From Membranihabitans marinus (GTDB lineage Bacteria; Bacteroidota; Bacteroidia; Chitinophagales; Saprospiraceae), in assembly GCF_019802045.1 (NCBI RefSeq), contig NZ_JAHVHU010000018.1:1-64000 (forward strand): 64,000 nucleotides of DNA, read 5' to 3'. Each line of letters begins with the position of its first letter. Positions within the stretch are counted from its first letter, which is position 1. Below are positions 8,299 through 17,818 of this stretch, in pieces. The notes under the pieces are model-generated. The model was not told where the DNA came from. It ran no database searches and saw only the letters and a list, made by a program, of their open reading frames with translations. The position numbers and the translations under genes are program-made.

Positions 8299-8865
8299 AT
8301 GGATTTAGCAGACCTACTCAAAGAATATGTTCCATTCACACACGATGAACTGAATGGTATCCTGGCTCATTTCACAAAAGAAAGTATTCCCAAAAATGAG
8401 CTGTTGGTCCGGGAAGGCCAGATATGCCGAAAACTGTACTTCGTCGAGAAAGGCATCGGAAGAAGCTATTACATCAAAGAAGACGGCAAAGAAGTCACAC
8501 AATGGTTTTTTGGTGAAGGGGCATTTATGTCCAGTGTGGACAGCTTCTTTAACCAAAGTCAAAGTCATTATTACCTGGAGGTATTGGAAGATGCCGTGCT
8601 GTATAGCATTTCGCTGGACAACATTGATCTGCTCTTAGCCCAGTACCACAAAATGGAAAGACTGGTTCGATTGATAACCATAGATATGCTGACCAAAGTG
8701 GTCAACAAACTCAATGCCCTCCAGTTCCAGACGGCCAGAGAACGGTACGATTATATGATCTCCGAATACCCGGACATTTCCTATCGCGTTCCTTTGGGTC
8801 ACATCGCTTCCTACCTGGGCATGACCCAGGAAACGTTGAGTCGAATCAGAAAAAATGAGGGATAA
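8299..8865 (+). CDS. Crp/Fnr family transcriptional regulator
   Basis: 188-residue regulator with a cyclic-nucleotide-binding-like beta roll (about 15-125; LLVREGQICRKLYFVEKG, GEGAFMSS) and a C-terminal winged HTH ending LGHIASYLGMTQETLSRIRK. No cysteine cluster for an Fe-S sensor is visible, so it is not a canonical Fnr. It lies 90 bp upstream of the TolC-HlyD-permease operon in the same direction. A Crp/Fnr-type palindrome occupies that gap, so it probably controls the export operon and perhaps itself. Confidence 0.9.
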   Translation: MDLADLLKEYVPFTHDELNGILAHFTKESIPKNELLVREGQICRKLYFVEKGIGRSYYIKEDGKEVTQWFFGEGAFMSSVDSFFNQSQSHYYLEVLEDAVLYSISLDNIDLLLAQYHKMERLVRLITIDMLTKVVNKLNALQFQTARERYDYMISEYPDISYRVPLGHIASYLGMTQETLSRIRKNEG

Positions 8866-8883
8866 TTAACCCTTTCCTTCATT

Positions 8884-8901
8884 ATTTGATCTAGGTCAAA
8901 T
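8884..8901. promoter_or_regulatory. Crp/Fnr-type binding site upstream of the export operon
   Basis: The sequence ATTTGA-TCTAGG-TCAAAT is a perfect dyad with a 6-bp spacer. It includes TTGAT-n4-GTCAA, close to the TTGATnnnnATCAA consensus of Fnr/Dnr-type regulators. It lies between the Crp/Fnr gene (ends 8865) and the TolC gene (starts 8955). That placement suggests direct control of the operon by the adjacent regulator. Confidence 0.5.
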
Positions 8902-8954
8902 GAAAGTCCTTTGATCGATCTGATATTTGCATTGTAATCAAAAATTAGTACGCA

Positions 8955-10337
8955 ATGCATGTCAATCGATTAAAAATAAGTATCCTGATTATGGCACTGG
9001 TCGGGTTCAGTTCAGCAGCGTCCCGAGCCCAACAACTGGATCCGGAGCTTAAAGAACTCATCAGCAAAGGTCTCCACAAAAGCCACAGCGTTCAAATTTA
9101 CAAAATGGAAGCCGAACAGGCTCAGGTGGACCAAAAGCTGGCCAAATCCACTTTCCTACCCCATGTCACCGTGAATGGGAGTTACACGCGGTTGAACGAC
9201 GACATTACCTTCGATCAAAACACGCAAAATCTATTGGTAGCCACCCAAAAACTGCTCATCAAAGAAGCCGCTGGTATTCCGTTTCATGCGCCGTTCCCGG
9301 AAAATATTCCCTTAACTGAGATAGCTAATCTCCAGGATAAGAACATTTTAAAATCATCGGTCGATGTAGACTGGGTTTTATTTAGCGGGATGCAAGCCAC
9401 TAATGCTCTGAAAGCCAGCAAACACCAGGAGGCCTCTTTGAATTATCTTGGCAAGGCGGAGGAAGACAAACTGGCTTTGCAGATCATCGAAACCTACGAC
9501 AAACTGGCGTTGGTCCATGCTTCCAGACAGGTCATCACCACCTCCGAAAAATTCTTGAATGAACAAGCTCATTATGTCAATAAGGCCATTAAGAATGGAT
9601 TAGCCACCCCCCTTTCCCGTCAAAAGATTGAATTAGCCCAGCAACAACTGGCCTCGAAAGAACTGGAATTCCGGCAAAATACGACCCTGCTCATCGAAGT
9701 CCTCCAGCAGCTTACCGGCGAATCCAGGACAAATTTAGCTCAAATAGAGCCCCGATTGTACGCACCATCCCCTGTCGTACAATCAGATCTGGAGAAGCGT
9801 CATGAAATAAAGGCACTGGAAGAAGCTGAAAGAGCAACCCAGTATAAAGCTAAAATGGAAAAAAGCAGCTTTATCCCCAAGGTGGCTTTACAAGGACATT
9901 ATGAATTCCTGGAAGAGAACCTCTCCTTACTGGAACCAAAGTGGTATGTGGGCGTAGGCGTAAAATGGAATTTATTTGATGGGAACAGAGCTCGGCTAAA
10001 AAGTCAGAAATCCAACATTGAAAGTCGAAAATACAGGGCAAAAATTAATCAGGCTGAAGAGATGATCGAATTGAGTGTCGTCCAGGCACAACTGAACTAT
10101 GAATCAGCACTGCAAAATACCCAGATCGCCCAAAAAGAAATCGACCTGGCGCAGGCCACCTATGATATGGTTGACAAACAACATAAAAACAACCTGGCTT
10201 CCATCAATGAGGTACTCGATGCCTTGACCGACCTGGAGAAAGCCAACTTCAAACTCCAGGAAACGTATTTCCATCAACGGAGAGCCATGACAGAATTACT
10301 CCATGCCAAAGGCAACTTGACTTCTTTTTATAACTAA
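8955..10337 (+). CDS. TolC family outer membrane efflux protein
   Basis: Outer membrane channel of a tripartite export system. The 460 residues begin with a Sec signal peptide (about 1-25, ending SSAASRAQ) and contain the two TolC-type repeats, each of long alpha-helical hairpins with short beta strands (YTRLNDDITF; WYVGVGVKWNLFDGN). The length is normal. The HlyD-like adaptor begins 13 bp downstream, followed by an ABC-2 permease, so the three are one operon. A Crp/Fnr-type palindrome lies 54 bp upstream. The exported substrate cannot be read from the sequence. Confidence 0.92.
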   Translation: MHVNRLKISILIMALVGFSSAASRAQQLDPELKELISKGLHKSHSVQIYKMEAEQAQVDQKLAKSTFLPHVTVNGSYTRLNDDITFDQNTQNLLVATQKLLIKEAAGIPFHAPFPENIPLTEIANLQDKNILKSSVDVDWVLFSGMQATNALKASKHQEASLNYLGKAEEDKLALQIIETYDKLALVHASRQVITTSEKFLNEQAHYVNKAIKNGLATPLSRQKIELAQQQLASKELEFRQNTTLLIEVLQQLTGESRTNLAQIEPRLYAPSPVVQSDLEKRHEIKALEEAERATQYKAKMEKSSFIPKVALQGHYEFLEENLSLLEPKWYVGVGVKWNLFDGNRARLKSQKSNIESRKYRAKINQAEEMIELSVVQAQLNYESALQNTQIAQKEIDLAQATYDMVDKQHKNNLASINEVLDALTDLEKANFKLQETYFHQRRAMTELLHAKGNLTSFYN

Positions 10338-10350
10338 AAACAAATCAAAA

Positions 10351-11313
10351 ATGAAAGCAATAAAAAATATCCTGATCGGGCTAATCGCTGCAGCAACGAT
10401 AACCTCCTGCGTCACCGAAGAACCCATCACCCCTTACCGGGGGAAGGTGAAATTTGAAACCATTTCTGTAAGTAGTAAACTGGGTGGTCGGATACAGACG
10501 ATCTATGTCGAAGAAGGCCAGCAAGTACACCAGGGCGACACGTTGGCCTATATTGACCTGCCGGAAGTCAGTGCCAAAATGAGACAGGCTGATGGAGCCA
10601 TTCGGGCGGCCAGAGGCCAATTGAATCTGGCCAACAACGGTGCCACCAAAGAACAGTTGAATCAAATCAGCAGTCAAATCCAATCGGCCCGGGCCCAATT
10701 GGACTTTGCCCAAGAAAGCTTCCACCGGATGCAAGCTATGTTTCAGGACTCATTGATCAGCCACCAGCAATTTGATGAAATCAAAATGAAAAGGAATATG
10801 GCCCAAGCACAGGTTGATGCTCTGGTAGCCAAGCAAAATGAAGTGATGAAGGGAGCGCGTCTGGAACAGATCGATCAAGCCAAAGGCCAACTGGATCGGG
10901 CCATCGGCGCCCGGGATGAAGTATTATCGGCTTCCCATGAAAAATACATCATCGCTCCCCGGGATATGTCTATAGAAACGATCAGTCTGCAAGAAGGAGA
11001 ATTACTTACACCGGGTTATGCCCTCTTCAATGGGTATGAAAAAAACAGCGTGTATTTTCGATTTACAGTTCCGGAATCCAAGGTCTATGACTTTGAAGCC
11101 GGTAACCCATTAACGCTGGTCAACCCCTACACAAATCAGGAAATTGAGGGACACATCGCCACCATCAAGCAACTGCCCAGGTATGCCGACATCACCAGCA
11201 CCTCGCCTTTGTACCAACTTTCAGAATCAATCTACGAACTGAAGGTCATTCCACCCGCTGTGCAGCCCGACCAGAAGTGGTATATGAATGCAACCATACT
11301 CATCAAAGAATAA
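10351..11313 (+). CDS. HlyD family periplasmic adaptor (membrane fusion) lipoprotein
   Basis: 320-residue adaptor that should bridge the inner-membrane permease (11321-12505) and the TolC protein. The N-terminus is a lipoprotein signal with lipobox TSC (Cys20). Then come a lipoyl-like half motif (VSSKLGGRIQTIYVEEGQQV), a coiled-coil hairpin (about 75-195, RAARGQLNLANNG, AQAQVDALVAKQNEV), the second lipoyl half and a beta-barrel domain. The operon is tightly spaced on both sides (13 bp and 7 bp). Confidence 0.9.
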   Translation: MKAIKNILIGLIAAATITSCVTEEPITPYRGKVKFETISVSSKLGGRIQTIYVEEGQQVHQGDTLAYIDLPEVSAKMRQADGAIRAARGQLNLANNGATKEQLNQISSQIQSARAQLDFAQESFHRMQAMFQDSLISHQQFDEIKMKRNMAQAQVDALVAKQNEVMKGARLEQIDQAKGQLDRAIGARDEVLSASHEKYIIAPRDMSIETISLQEGELLTPGYALFNGYEKNSVYFRFTVPESKVYDFEAGNPLTLVNPYTNQEIEGHIATIKQLPRYADITSTSPLYQLSESIYELKVIPPAVQPDQKWYMNATILIKE

Positions 11314-11320
11314 TAAGACC

Positions 11321-12505
11321 ATGAAAAAGTTTATGAAACAACTCGGCATAGAGTTTAAGCGAATATTTTCAAACGGGGTGTTGCTCGCGATCTTTTTTGG
11401 TGCACCCCTTTTATATGGCCTATTATTCGGTTATGTCTACCAGCAGGCCAAGGTCGTGGATCTCCCCATAGTCATCGTAGATCAGGACAACAGCCCGCTG
11501 ACGGATAAAATCATCGAAGGATTTGAAGATAATGAAGTTTTGCTCGTGAAAGATGTGCGTGCCACGTCTGGAAATTTGCTGGCGGAAATGCCCCGAGAAC
11601 AATACGCAGCGGTAATTACTTTTCCCTCCAATTTCGAAGCGGATATTCTTCAAAAGCGCTACCCCGAAGTCCGGGTCGATCTGAATATGGTCAATATCTT
11701 AAATGCCAATACGGCCAGTACAAATATTCAGTCCGTATTGATGACCTTGAACGCCGGGATGGAAATAGAAGGACTTCAAAAACAAGGGTTGCATCCCAAT
11801 CAGGCGTTGAATTCCTTTGAAAGCTTCAAGGTGAATTACAACAAGCTCTACAATTCTGCCGGAAACTATGTCACCTTTATGTTGCCGGGGCTCCTGGCTA
11901 CCATCATGCAACAGATTATATTTCTAGCCATGGCCTTGGTTTTTGCACGGGATTTTGAAGACGGTTATTTTGGGAAACTGGCACAAGAACACAAATGGGC
12001 AACCTACCATCTATTCCTAAAGTCTGTCCCTTTCCTATTAATGCTTCCGGTCATGTGGTACCTCGTCAGTCTTTTTATTCCTTACTTTAAAATAGATGCC
12101 TTTATCTACAACGGTCCGATGCTGGTGTTGACCGCCCTTCTAACCCTGGCTTCCATGTTTATCGGTATGTTGTTCTCGATCGCTATTCCGAGTCAATTAA
12201 AAGCCACCGAATTACTCATGGTGATTTCTACACCGGCATTTGTCCTGAGTGGCTTCACCTGGCCAAGCCTGGCTATACCCGACACCATCACCAACGTCGC
12301 CCAATACATTCCGTTGACCCAATACTTAAGCGGGTTCCGTAAAGTGGGATTTTATGGGGGCGATATGGCTTCCATCCAACCAGAAATACACATGCTATCA
12401 ATGATCATTGTAGTGACCTTGCTGGCCATGTTGGCTTTGCTTCAATTCAAGATTTTTTCTGCCCGGAAAAAACAGAATAAGATTTTATCTCAACCTCAAA
12501 ACTAG
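11321..12505 (+). CDS. ABC-2 type transporter permease
   Basis: Inner-membrane permease of the YhhJ/ABC2_membrane_3 kind, 394 residues. It has one N-terminal helix (LAIFFGAPLLYGLLFG), a large periplasmic domain (about 50-190) and five C-terminal helices. The start is taken as ATG 11321 (MKKFMKQLG), because the upstream in-frame ATG at 11288 lies inside the hlyD-like gene. No ATP-binding subunit is encoded in the operon, so the ATPase must be elsewhere, or the permease works with a shared one. The adjacency to TolC and HlyD partners points to export across both membranes. Confidence 0.88.
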   Translation: MKKFMKQLGIEFKRIFSNGVLLAIFFGAPLLYGLLFGYVYQQAKVVDLPIVIVDQDNSPLTDKIIEGFEDNEVLLVKDVRATSGNLLAEMPREQYAAVITFPSNFEADILQKRYPEVRVDLNMVNILNANTASTNIQSVLMTLNAGMEIEGLQKQGLHPNQALNSFESFKVNYNKLYNSAGNYVTFMLPGLLATIMQQIIFLAMALVFARDFEDGYFGKLAQEHKWATYHLFLKSVPFLLMLPVMWYLVSLFIPYFKIDAFIYNGPMLVLTALLTLASMFIGMLFSIAIPSQLKATELLMVISTPAFVLSGFTWPSLAIPDTITNVAQYIPLTQYLSGFRKVGFYGGDMASIQPEIHMLSMIIVVTLLAMLALLQFKIFSARKKQNKILSQPQN

Positions 12506-12553
12506 TACTCCGCTTCATCAATTATTATGGTTAATTATGGCTCCTTGTCGATG

Positions 12554-12651
12554 GCGCTCCCAGATTGCTCCACTCCGTTCAGCACTCACGGATCGCCAAC
12601 TATAGCCTGCGATTCGTGAGCATGGAGAGAATCGGAGTGATCTGGAAGCGC
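12554..12651. repeat. nested palindromic repeat, family A, copy 2 (degenerate)
   Basis: The outer arms GCGCTCCCAGATTGCTCC (from 12554) and TCTGGAAGCGC (to 12651) pair. The inner arms CACTCACGGATCGC (about 12583-12596) and GCGATTCGTGAGC (12609-12621) pair as well. Both arm pairs match those of the element at 187-307, with point differences. The element fills most of the 169-bp gap between the permease and hydrolase genes, where it may also act as an mRNA 3' structure. Confidence 0.65.
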
Positions 12652-12674
12652 AGAATATTTAATTACAATTATTT

Positions 12675-13679
12675 ATGAAACACACCACTAGATTCATGGT
12701 CCCAGAATTTCTCGTAGACAATAAAACACGGCTCAATTATACGCCCGATGTACTCGGAGATGGATTTGAGCAATTGGTTCTGCATTTTGAGGACGATTAT
12801 GAAGGACGCGTCGTGGCGACTTTAGTTCGAAAAAAGTCGGAAGCGCCTACAACCAAAGCCATCCTGTACATTCATGGATTCAACGATTATTTCTTTCAAC
12901 GGGAAATGGCTAACCGCTTTAATCAGCAAAACTATAACTTTTATGCCCTCGATCTCCGAAAGTATGGTCGTTCTTATTTGAATCATCAGAAACTTAATAA
13001 TGTGCGATCGATCGAAGAATATGATGCAGAGATCAATGAGGCATTGCAGATTATTCAATTAGAAAAAAACACCGAGGTAATACTCATGGGCCATTCCACA
13101 GGTGGTCTTATTGTGACCAACTATGCGGGGCGCCATTTGAACAGTCATTTATTCAACGGCGTGCTGTGCAACAGTCCGTTTTACGAATTCAATTACTCGT
13201 TTATAAGTCGAAAGATTGGGCTTCCCATCCTTTCATACCTGGGCAAACACAACCCCAATCTTGAAATTCCAGGGGGTTTATCTCCACTATATGGTTACAG
13301 CATTCATCAGGATAAATATGGGGAATGGGACTATTCATTGACCTGGAAACCACATAAAATTGCAAGCGTAAATTTGGGTTTCATCCACGCTATCCATCAG
13401 GCTCAGAAGAACGTTCAGCACCAATTGTCGATCGATGTGCCCATGCTAGTTCTATACAGCGATAAAAGCGTGGGTGGTAAAAATTGGTCAGAGCAATTTA
13501 TGGAGGGTGATTCTGTATTGAACGTCAGCCACATTGAAAAGTATGCCCATCAAATAAAAGGAAAGATCACCTTAAATCAAATAGAAAATGGGATGCACGA
13601 CCTGGTGCTCTCTCAAAAGCCCGTCCGAGAAACGGTTTACAACAAAATCTTTGAATGGATGGATCATCATTTCAAATGA
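12675..13679 (+). CDS. alpha/beta hydrolase, lysophospholipase / serine aminopeptidase S33 type
   Basis: 334-residue cytoplasmic alpha/beta-hydrolase without a signal peptide. The oxyanion-side motif ILYIHGFNDYF (about 63) precedes the nucleophile elbow G139-H-S141-T-G-G. The likely acid is in VPMLVLYSDKS (about 262), and the catalytic histidine is H308 in NGMHDLV. The pattern matches the Hydrolase_4 (S33-like) group that includes monoacylglycerol lipases. The natural substrate is unknown. It is monocistronic, with repeats on both sides. Confidence 0.88.
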   Translation: MKHTTRFMVPEFLVDNKTRLNYTPDVLGDGFEQLVLHFEDDYEGRVVATLVRKKSEAPTTKAILYIHGFNDYFFQREMANRFNQQNYNFYALDLRKYGRSYLNHQKLNNVRSIEEYDAEINEALQIIQLEKNTEVILMGHSTGGLIVTNYAGRHLNSHLFNGVLCNSPFYEFNYSFISRKIGLPILSYLGKHNPNLEIPGGLSPLYGYSIHQDKYGEWDYSLTWKPHKIASVNLGFIHAIHQAQKNVQHQLSIDVPMLVLYSDKSVGGKNWSEQFMEGDSVLNVSHIEKYAHQIKGKITLNQIENGMHDLVLSQKPVRETVYNKIFEWMDHHFK

Positions 13680-13834
13680 TTATAAAAGATCCGGCTCCAC
13701 TCTTTTGGACTGGTCATCGTTTTAAAAAAAATTTTTATATAAGGAAGACCTTACTATATAGGGGATTTATTTTACTTTTAACCTGTTCGAAGGGTTTGAC
13801 CAATTTCTTGTATAAAAACAAGCAGCAATAATTT

Positions 13835-13995
13835 ATACCATTTGTATTTGATAATGACGTATAAGATTTTGTAAATATTCAAAGATTGTCGAAGAAAAAA
13901 ACGAAGGTATAGCTGGAGTTACACCGAGTATTTTTGACGAAGAGCATCGAAGAATATTTCGGAATATAGGCGGCAATTATGAATTCAAATGGTAT
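13835..13995. repeat. 161-bp imperfect palindrome, MITE-like
   Basis: The ends ATACCATTTG (13835-13844) and CAAATGGTAT (13986-13995) are perfect complements. Inward, the two halves remain alignable as an imperfect inverted repeat for about 50 bp (ATAAT-GACG-TATA against ATAAT-TGCCGCC-TATA). A central part carries CGAAG repeats. No ORF is present. The element sits in the 480-bp non-coding gap between the hydrolase and sialidase genes; the rest of the gap is AT-rich and shows nothing else. The structure is that of a miniature inverted-repeat element. Confidence 0.65.
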
Positions 13996-14159
13996 TAGGC
14001 AAGCTTTTTCTTATTAGACAAACCTAGAATTATTATAAAAAATGAGCATGGGCATCCCTGTACTATTGAGAAACAGTAGCACACCGGACATGCGATAAAT
14101 ACCGGTGTCATGTAGTGAAATGGCATCGATTCACAAAACCAAACACAGTCAACCAACTT

Positions 14160-15449
14160 ATGAATCAACCCCTAACTTCCCGCCGAAAAACCATCATCAC
14201 CCTGTTTGCATTATGCTGGCTCATTGTGAATTTTCAATGCACAAATACCCCAACAAAAAGCACTGATAACCCAGAACTTCAGCGAATAGAAAATGCAGAA
14301 CATGTGGTGGTGTACCAAGAGAACGATAAATTCCTTGGCTGGCCGGCCAATAATGGTGCATGGTCCGCAGATGGGGTCAATATGCTCGTGGGTTTCACGC
14401 ACGGCGACTATGAATTGATCATTGACAATCACAATATCGGGGGGAACCGGCGTAGTTGGTTAGCCCGGAGTACTGATATGGGAAAAACCTGGCAAGGATT
14501 TGATCCGGAGGGTTATGTGGGTGATTTTGGCCAAATGCCCGATTTAAGTCCTGTGGATGATCCGATCGACTTTTCGCATCCCCAATTTGCCATGCGAATA
14601 GTAGGAACCGCCTACCATGGAGCTCATGACGATCGGGGTCATTTTTTCTTTTCGTACGATGCTGGTCAGACATGGAAAGGGCCCTTCAGTTTTGGGGAGA
14701 CTGATCTACGGGAATGGCCCGAATTAAAAAACACGACCTTCCAGGGAGAGCTTGAACTAACCCCCAGAACCGACTATATCGTGGAAGGTGAAAATGAATG
14801 TCTTATTTTCATGTCTGTTCGATCCAAAGGCGAATTTGGCACAGACCGGCTTTTTTGCGCGCGTACTTATGACGGTGGAAAGAGTTTTGAGTTTGTAGGT
14901 TGGGTCATTCCGCCCTATGATGAAGAAAATTCTGATCCAACAGCCAAAATAAAATTGGAGACAGAAGACGCGGACAACCCACACCCACACCAAGCCCGGG
15001 CAGTAATGTCCCAGACCATCCGGCTGAAAAATGGTCATTTAATCTGCGCCATGCGCCGAAGGTATGAAAAACACAACTGGGTCGATGCTTATGTGTCCAA
15101 GGATCGGGGTCAGACGTGGACCTTCCTTTCCGAGGTGGGGGATGCCGGAGCCGGTAATGGGAATCCGCCCGCATTGAATGTCACCGATCAGGGACGATTG
15201 GTGGCTGTTTTTGGAAACAGAGAAGAGCCGGGTACGATGATGGTTGTCTACAGCGATGACGAAGGGCAGTCCTGGAGTGCACCAAAAATTCTAAGAGATG
15301 GATATGGGTCAGAGGATATGGAGACGATTGACCTCGGGTATCCTCTGTTATTGCAACGAAAAGATGGTCAAATGGTCGCGTTGTATTATTGGTCCACGCA
15401 AGATCAATTGCACCACATTGCGGCCACGATCTGGGATGCCGATCACTAA
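14160..15449 (+). CDS. exo-alpha-sialidase-like BNR-repeat lipoprotein
   Basis: Secreted lipoprotein of 429 residues: Sec signal with lipobox FQC near residue 21, then a six-bladed propeller of sialidase type. Five Asp-box (BNR) motifs of form S-x-D-x-G-x-T/S-W/F are visible: STDMGKTW, SYDAGQTW, TYDGGKSF, SKDRGQTW and SDDEGQSW. Members of the fold cleave glycosidic bonds or bind glycans. I cannot confirm the complete sialidase active-site set, so the substrate is open. The start at ATG 14160 (MNQPLTSRR) is preferred to the ATG at 14115 because it puts the signal peptide at the N-terminus. It is not in an operon. Confidence 0.8.
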   Translation: MNQPLTSRRKTIITLFALCWLIVNFQCTNTPTKSTDNPELQRIENAEHVVVYQENDKFLGWPANNGAWSADGVNMLVGFTHGDYELIIDNHNIGGNRRSWLARSTDMGKTWQGFDPEGYVGDFGQMPDLSPVDDPIDFSHPQFAMRIVGTAYHGAHDDRGHFFFSYDAGQTWKGPFSFGETDLREWPELKNTTFQGELELTPRTDYIVEGENECLIFMSVRSKGEFGTDRLFCARTYDGGKSFEFVGWVIPPYDEENSDPTAKIKLETEDADNPHPHQARAVMSQTIRLKNGHLICAMRRRYEKHNWVDAYVSKDRGQTWTFLSEVGDAGAGNGNPPALNVTDQGRLVAVFGNREEPGTMMVVYSDDEGQSWSAPKILRDGYGSEDMETIDLGYPLLLQRKDGQMVALYYWSTQDQLHHIAATIWDADH

Positions 15450-15566
15450 CAAGCGCAAAATAATATGGATGCCAAGAGGATAAAATTTCTTTTTTCAATG
15501 TCTCATCGTATTATATTGCACCCTGATGAATCGCAATTTCGTCCAAATTAAATCGACCACGACCAT

Positions 15567-16370
15567 ATGATCCGCTATTTCCTACATCTGGGATTTGATG
15601 GGACCTCGTATAGTGGGTGGCAGCGGCAAAAGAATACACCAAACACTGTACAGGAAGTTATTGAGCAAACGCTCTTTCAGATTTTTAAAGAAAAGATTAC
15701 GGTCTATGGCTGTGGCCGCACCGATGCAGGTGTCCACGCCACGCAGTACATCATTCACATTGATCTGGACGCTGCACCGGAGTTCGATCTAAAATACCGC
15801 TTGAATAAAAACCTACCCGACGACATCGCCATTTTCGAAATCATCGAAGTCGAAGATAATCAACACTGCCAGTACGATGCAGTAGCTCGTACGTATGACT
15901 ATTTTATTCATTGGAAAAAAGATCCGATGCTGATTCGGTACAGTGCGTTTTATGAAGATGTGGAGCTGGATTTTAGAACGATGGAAAAAGCGACTGAACT
16001 CCTGCGTCACACCTCCGATTTCAGGCCGCTTTGCAAACAGCCCAATCAATACAAAAGCACAATGTGCCGGATCACCCGGTGTGAATTATATGTCAACGAA
16101 GAATCGGGGCGATTGCGCCTTACCATTACCAGCAACCGTTTTCTGCGGGGCATGGTGCGGCTCTGTGTTTTCTTTTTACTGGAAGTCGGTCGCGGTGCTA
16201 TCACGCTTCATGAGTTTGAACAAGTTCTGCACCAGGAGAAGACCCTGAATCAGATGCAGCCCGCTCTCCCCAATGGGCTATTTCTCACCAAAGTGAGTTA
16301 TCCGTTTTTGGAATTAAAGGATGCCCATCATTTGATCCGAATGAAGCGAATGGGATTTAGCCCTGAATGA
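15567..16370 (+). CDS. truA: tRNA pseudouridine(38-40) synthase TruA
   Basis: Converts uridines 38-40 of the tRNA anticodon arm to pseudouridine. The 267-residue protein has the family motif GCGRTDAGVHA with catalytic D53, the N-terminal YSGWQRQ segment and the C-terminal NRFLRGMVR motif. The length is typical. It starts with ATG 15567 and is transcribed alone, convergent with the AraC gene. Confidence 0.95.
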   Translation: MIRYFLHLGFDGTSYSGWQRQKNTPNTVQEVIEQTLFQIFKEKITVYGCGRTDAGVHATQYIIHIDLDAAPEFDLKYRLNKNLPDDIAIFEIIEVEDNQHCQYDAVARTYDYFIHWKKDPMLIRYSAFYEDVELDFRTMEKATELLRHTSDFRPLCKQPNQYKSTMCRITRCELYVNEESGRLRLTITSNRFLRGMVRLCVFFLLEVGRGAITLHEFEQVLHQEKTLNQMQPALPNGLFLTKVSYPFLELKDAHHLIRMKRMGFSPE

Positions 16371-16381
16371 TGTGCATTTTA

Positions 16382-16436
16382 ATGGCTAAAGCCAACATGT
16401 GCGTCATGATAGATACCCCGGGCTGAAGCACCGGGG
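16382..16436. repeat. short palindromes between convergent genes
   Basis: TGGCTAAAGCCA (about 16383-16394) and CCCCGG-GCTGAAGCA-CCGGGG (16416-16436) are two hairpins in the 115-bp gap between truA and the AraC gene. The form matches interspersed REP-like palindromes. They could also serve as bidirectional terminator structures, although the T-tract is weak. Confidence 0.5.
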
Positions 16437-16485
16437 CTAATCATTTTAAAATACGACTTTCTGAAGTGGACTCTACCTTTAATTT

Positions 16486-17511
16486 TCACACCGCTATTTT
16501 CCACTTTTCCTTGCGGTACTGGGTCGGGGTAATTCCATATTCTTCTTTGAAAATCTTGGAAAAATAACTTTTACTGCTTAATCCGACCTTATGAACAATC
16601 TCTGAAATATTGAGATCTGAATAGCGCAATAGTGTAGTCGCCCGTTGCATCCGTGTCGTATGAATATATTGATTGACCGTCATATGATAGAGCATCCTGA
16701 AACCATCCTGAAGTTTATTGATATTGAAACCAACCCGATGCGCCAGGTCCGGGACGGTTCCCAAATCTTCCAATTCGTCTTCGATGATCTGTGCTGCCTG
16801 GTGGATCAACTCCATTTCGGAGCGTCTTAAAATTCTTTGGTGGTTCGCACCATTGAGATCATCTTCATAAAGCATCAGTTGCTGACTCAATATTTTCAGA
16901 ACCGTACCTTCCAGATAAACGGCTCTGAGTATCCCTCCCTGAGAAAAGGCATCCAACCGGTCAAACAAACCAGCTAGTGTCACGCTATACATGCCATCTT
17001 GAAAGAATGATTCTTCATCCTCATGGTCTTCAAAAATCTTTTGGAGTTGAGAGTGGCACCCGTTGGGCTCACAGTGAAATCGGGTATGAAACTCTGTTTT
17101 ATCAATTTCTATGCTTCGGATTCTTACGAAAGTTTGCCCGGGAAAGCGGAACAGGTGGCTCTGCTTCGCTCTGCTGGCTAAAATACAATTGTTGTATTTC
17201 TCCATGGTGAAATCCTCCGCTTTATCGGCAAATCTAATTTGAAGATTTCCATTGAGGCAGTATAAAAACTTTAAAGGATCCTCACTGGAATCGACAAAGT
17301 GAATCTCTAGGTCTTCCAAAAATTCGCAATCATACTTCATCAGACCAAATCCGCCTTCAAATTGAACTGCGGAAATCTGCCCCTGCCCCCAGGAATCAGG
17401 GACGTCCAGAACATATTCATTCCCGCTGACCGATGGAGAAATATTCCAGGCTTCCGCTAAGCCTAAGATGACATTCTTCGGTATAAACGAATCAATCTCC
17501 AGTTTTTTCAT
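16486..17511 (-). CDS. AraC family transcriptional regulator
   Basis: 341-residue regulator. The C-terminal third holds the two-HTH AraC domain (VPDLAHRVGFNINKLQDGFR, then SDLNISEIVHKVGLSSKSYFSKIFKEEYGITPTQYRK). The N-terminal about 230 residues are a beta-rich sensing domain without a recognised ligand signature. This layout is frequent among Bacteroidota regulators with unknown inducers. The gene diverges from the small CsbD-like gene across 368 bp, which may be a shared regulatory region. Confidence 0.9.
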   Translation of the reverse strand: MKKLEIDSFIPKNVILGLAEAWNISPSVSGNEYVLDVPDSWGQGQISAVQFEGGFGLMKYDCEFLEDLEIHFVDSSEDPLKFLYCLNGNLQIRFADKAEDFTMEKYNNCILASRAKQSHLFRFPGQTFVRIRSIEIDKTEFHTRFHCEPNGCHSQLQKIFEDHEDEESFFQDGMYSVTLAGLFDRLDAFSQGGILRAVYLEGTVLKILSQQLMLYEDDLNGANHQRILRRSEMELIHQAAQIIEDELEDLGTVPDLAHRVGFNINKLQDGFRMLYHMTVNQYIHTTRMQRATTLLRYSDLNISEIVHKVGLSSKSYFSKIFKEEYGITPTQYRKEKWKIAV

Positions 17512-17818
17512 GTGCCCTGTTTCATTTCCGTGCCTAAATTAATAAATACCTGATATATTTTATGAAAATATTCCCGTATTACCGTTAATGTTACTTTTTG
17601 ATTTAAAATTGTTAATCGATATAACGCAATGAATGTCTCAAAAGCTGGAATTTAATAGATCTGGATCGAAATGTGAGTTACTGAGAACAAACTTTAAATT
17701 CTTATACAAGATATAAGACGAGTGGACTATGACCGTGTAAAATAAGCATATGAGTTAAATTATACCCGTATTAAGATAACACGATCAATATCAACACGTT
17801 ATATTTACAAATAACAGA

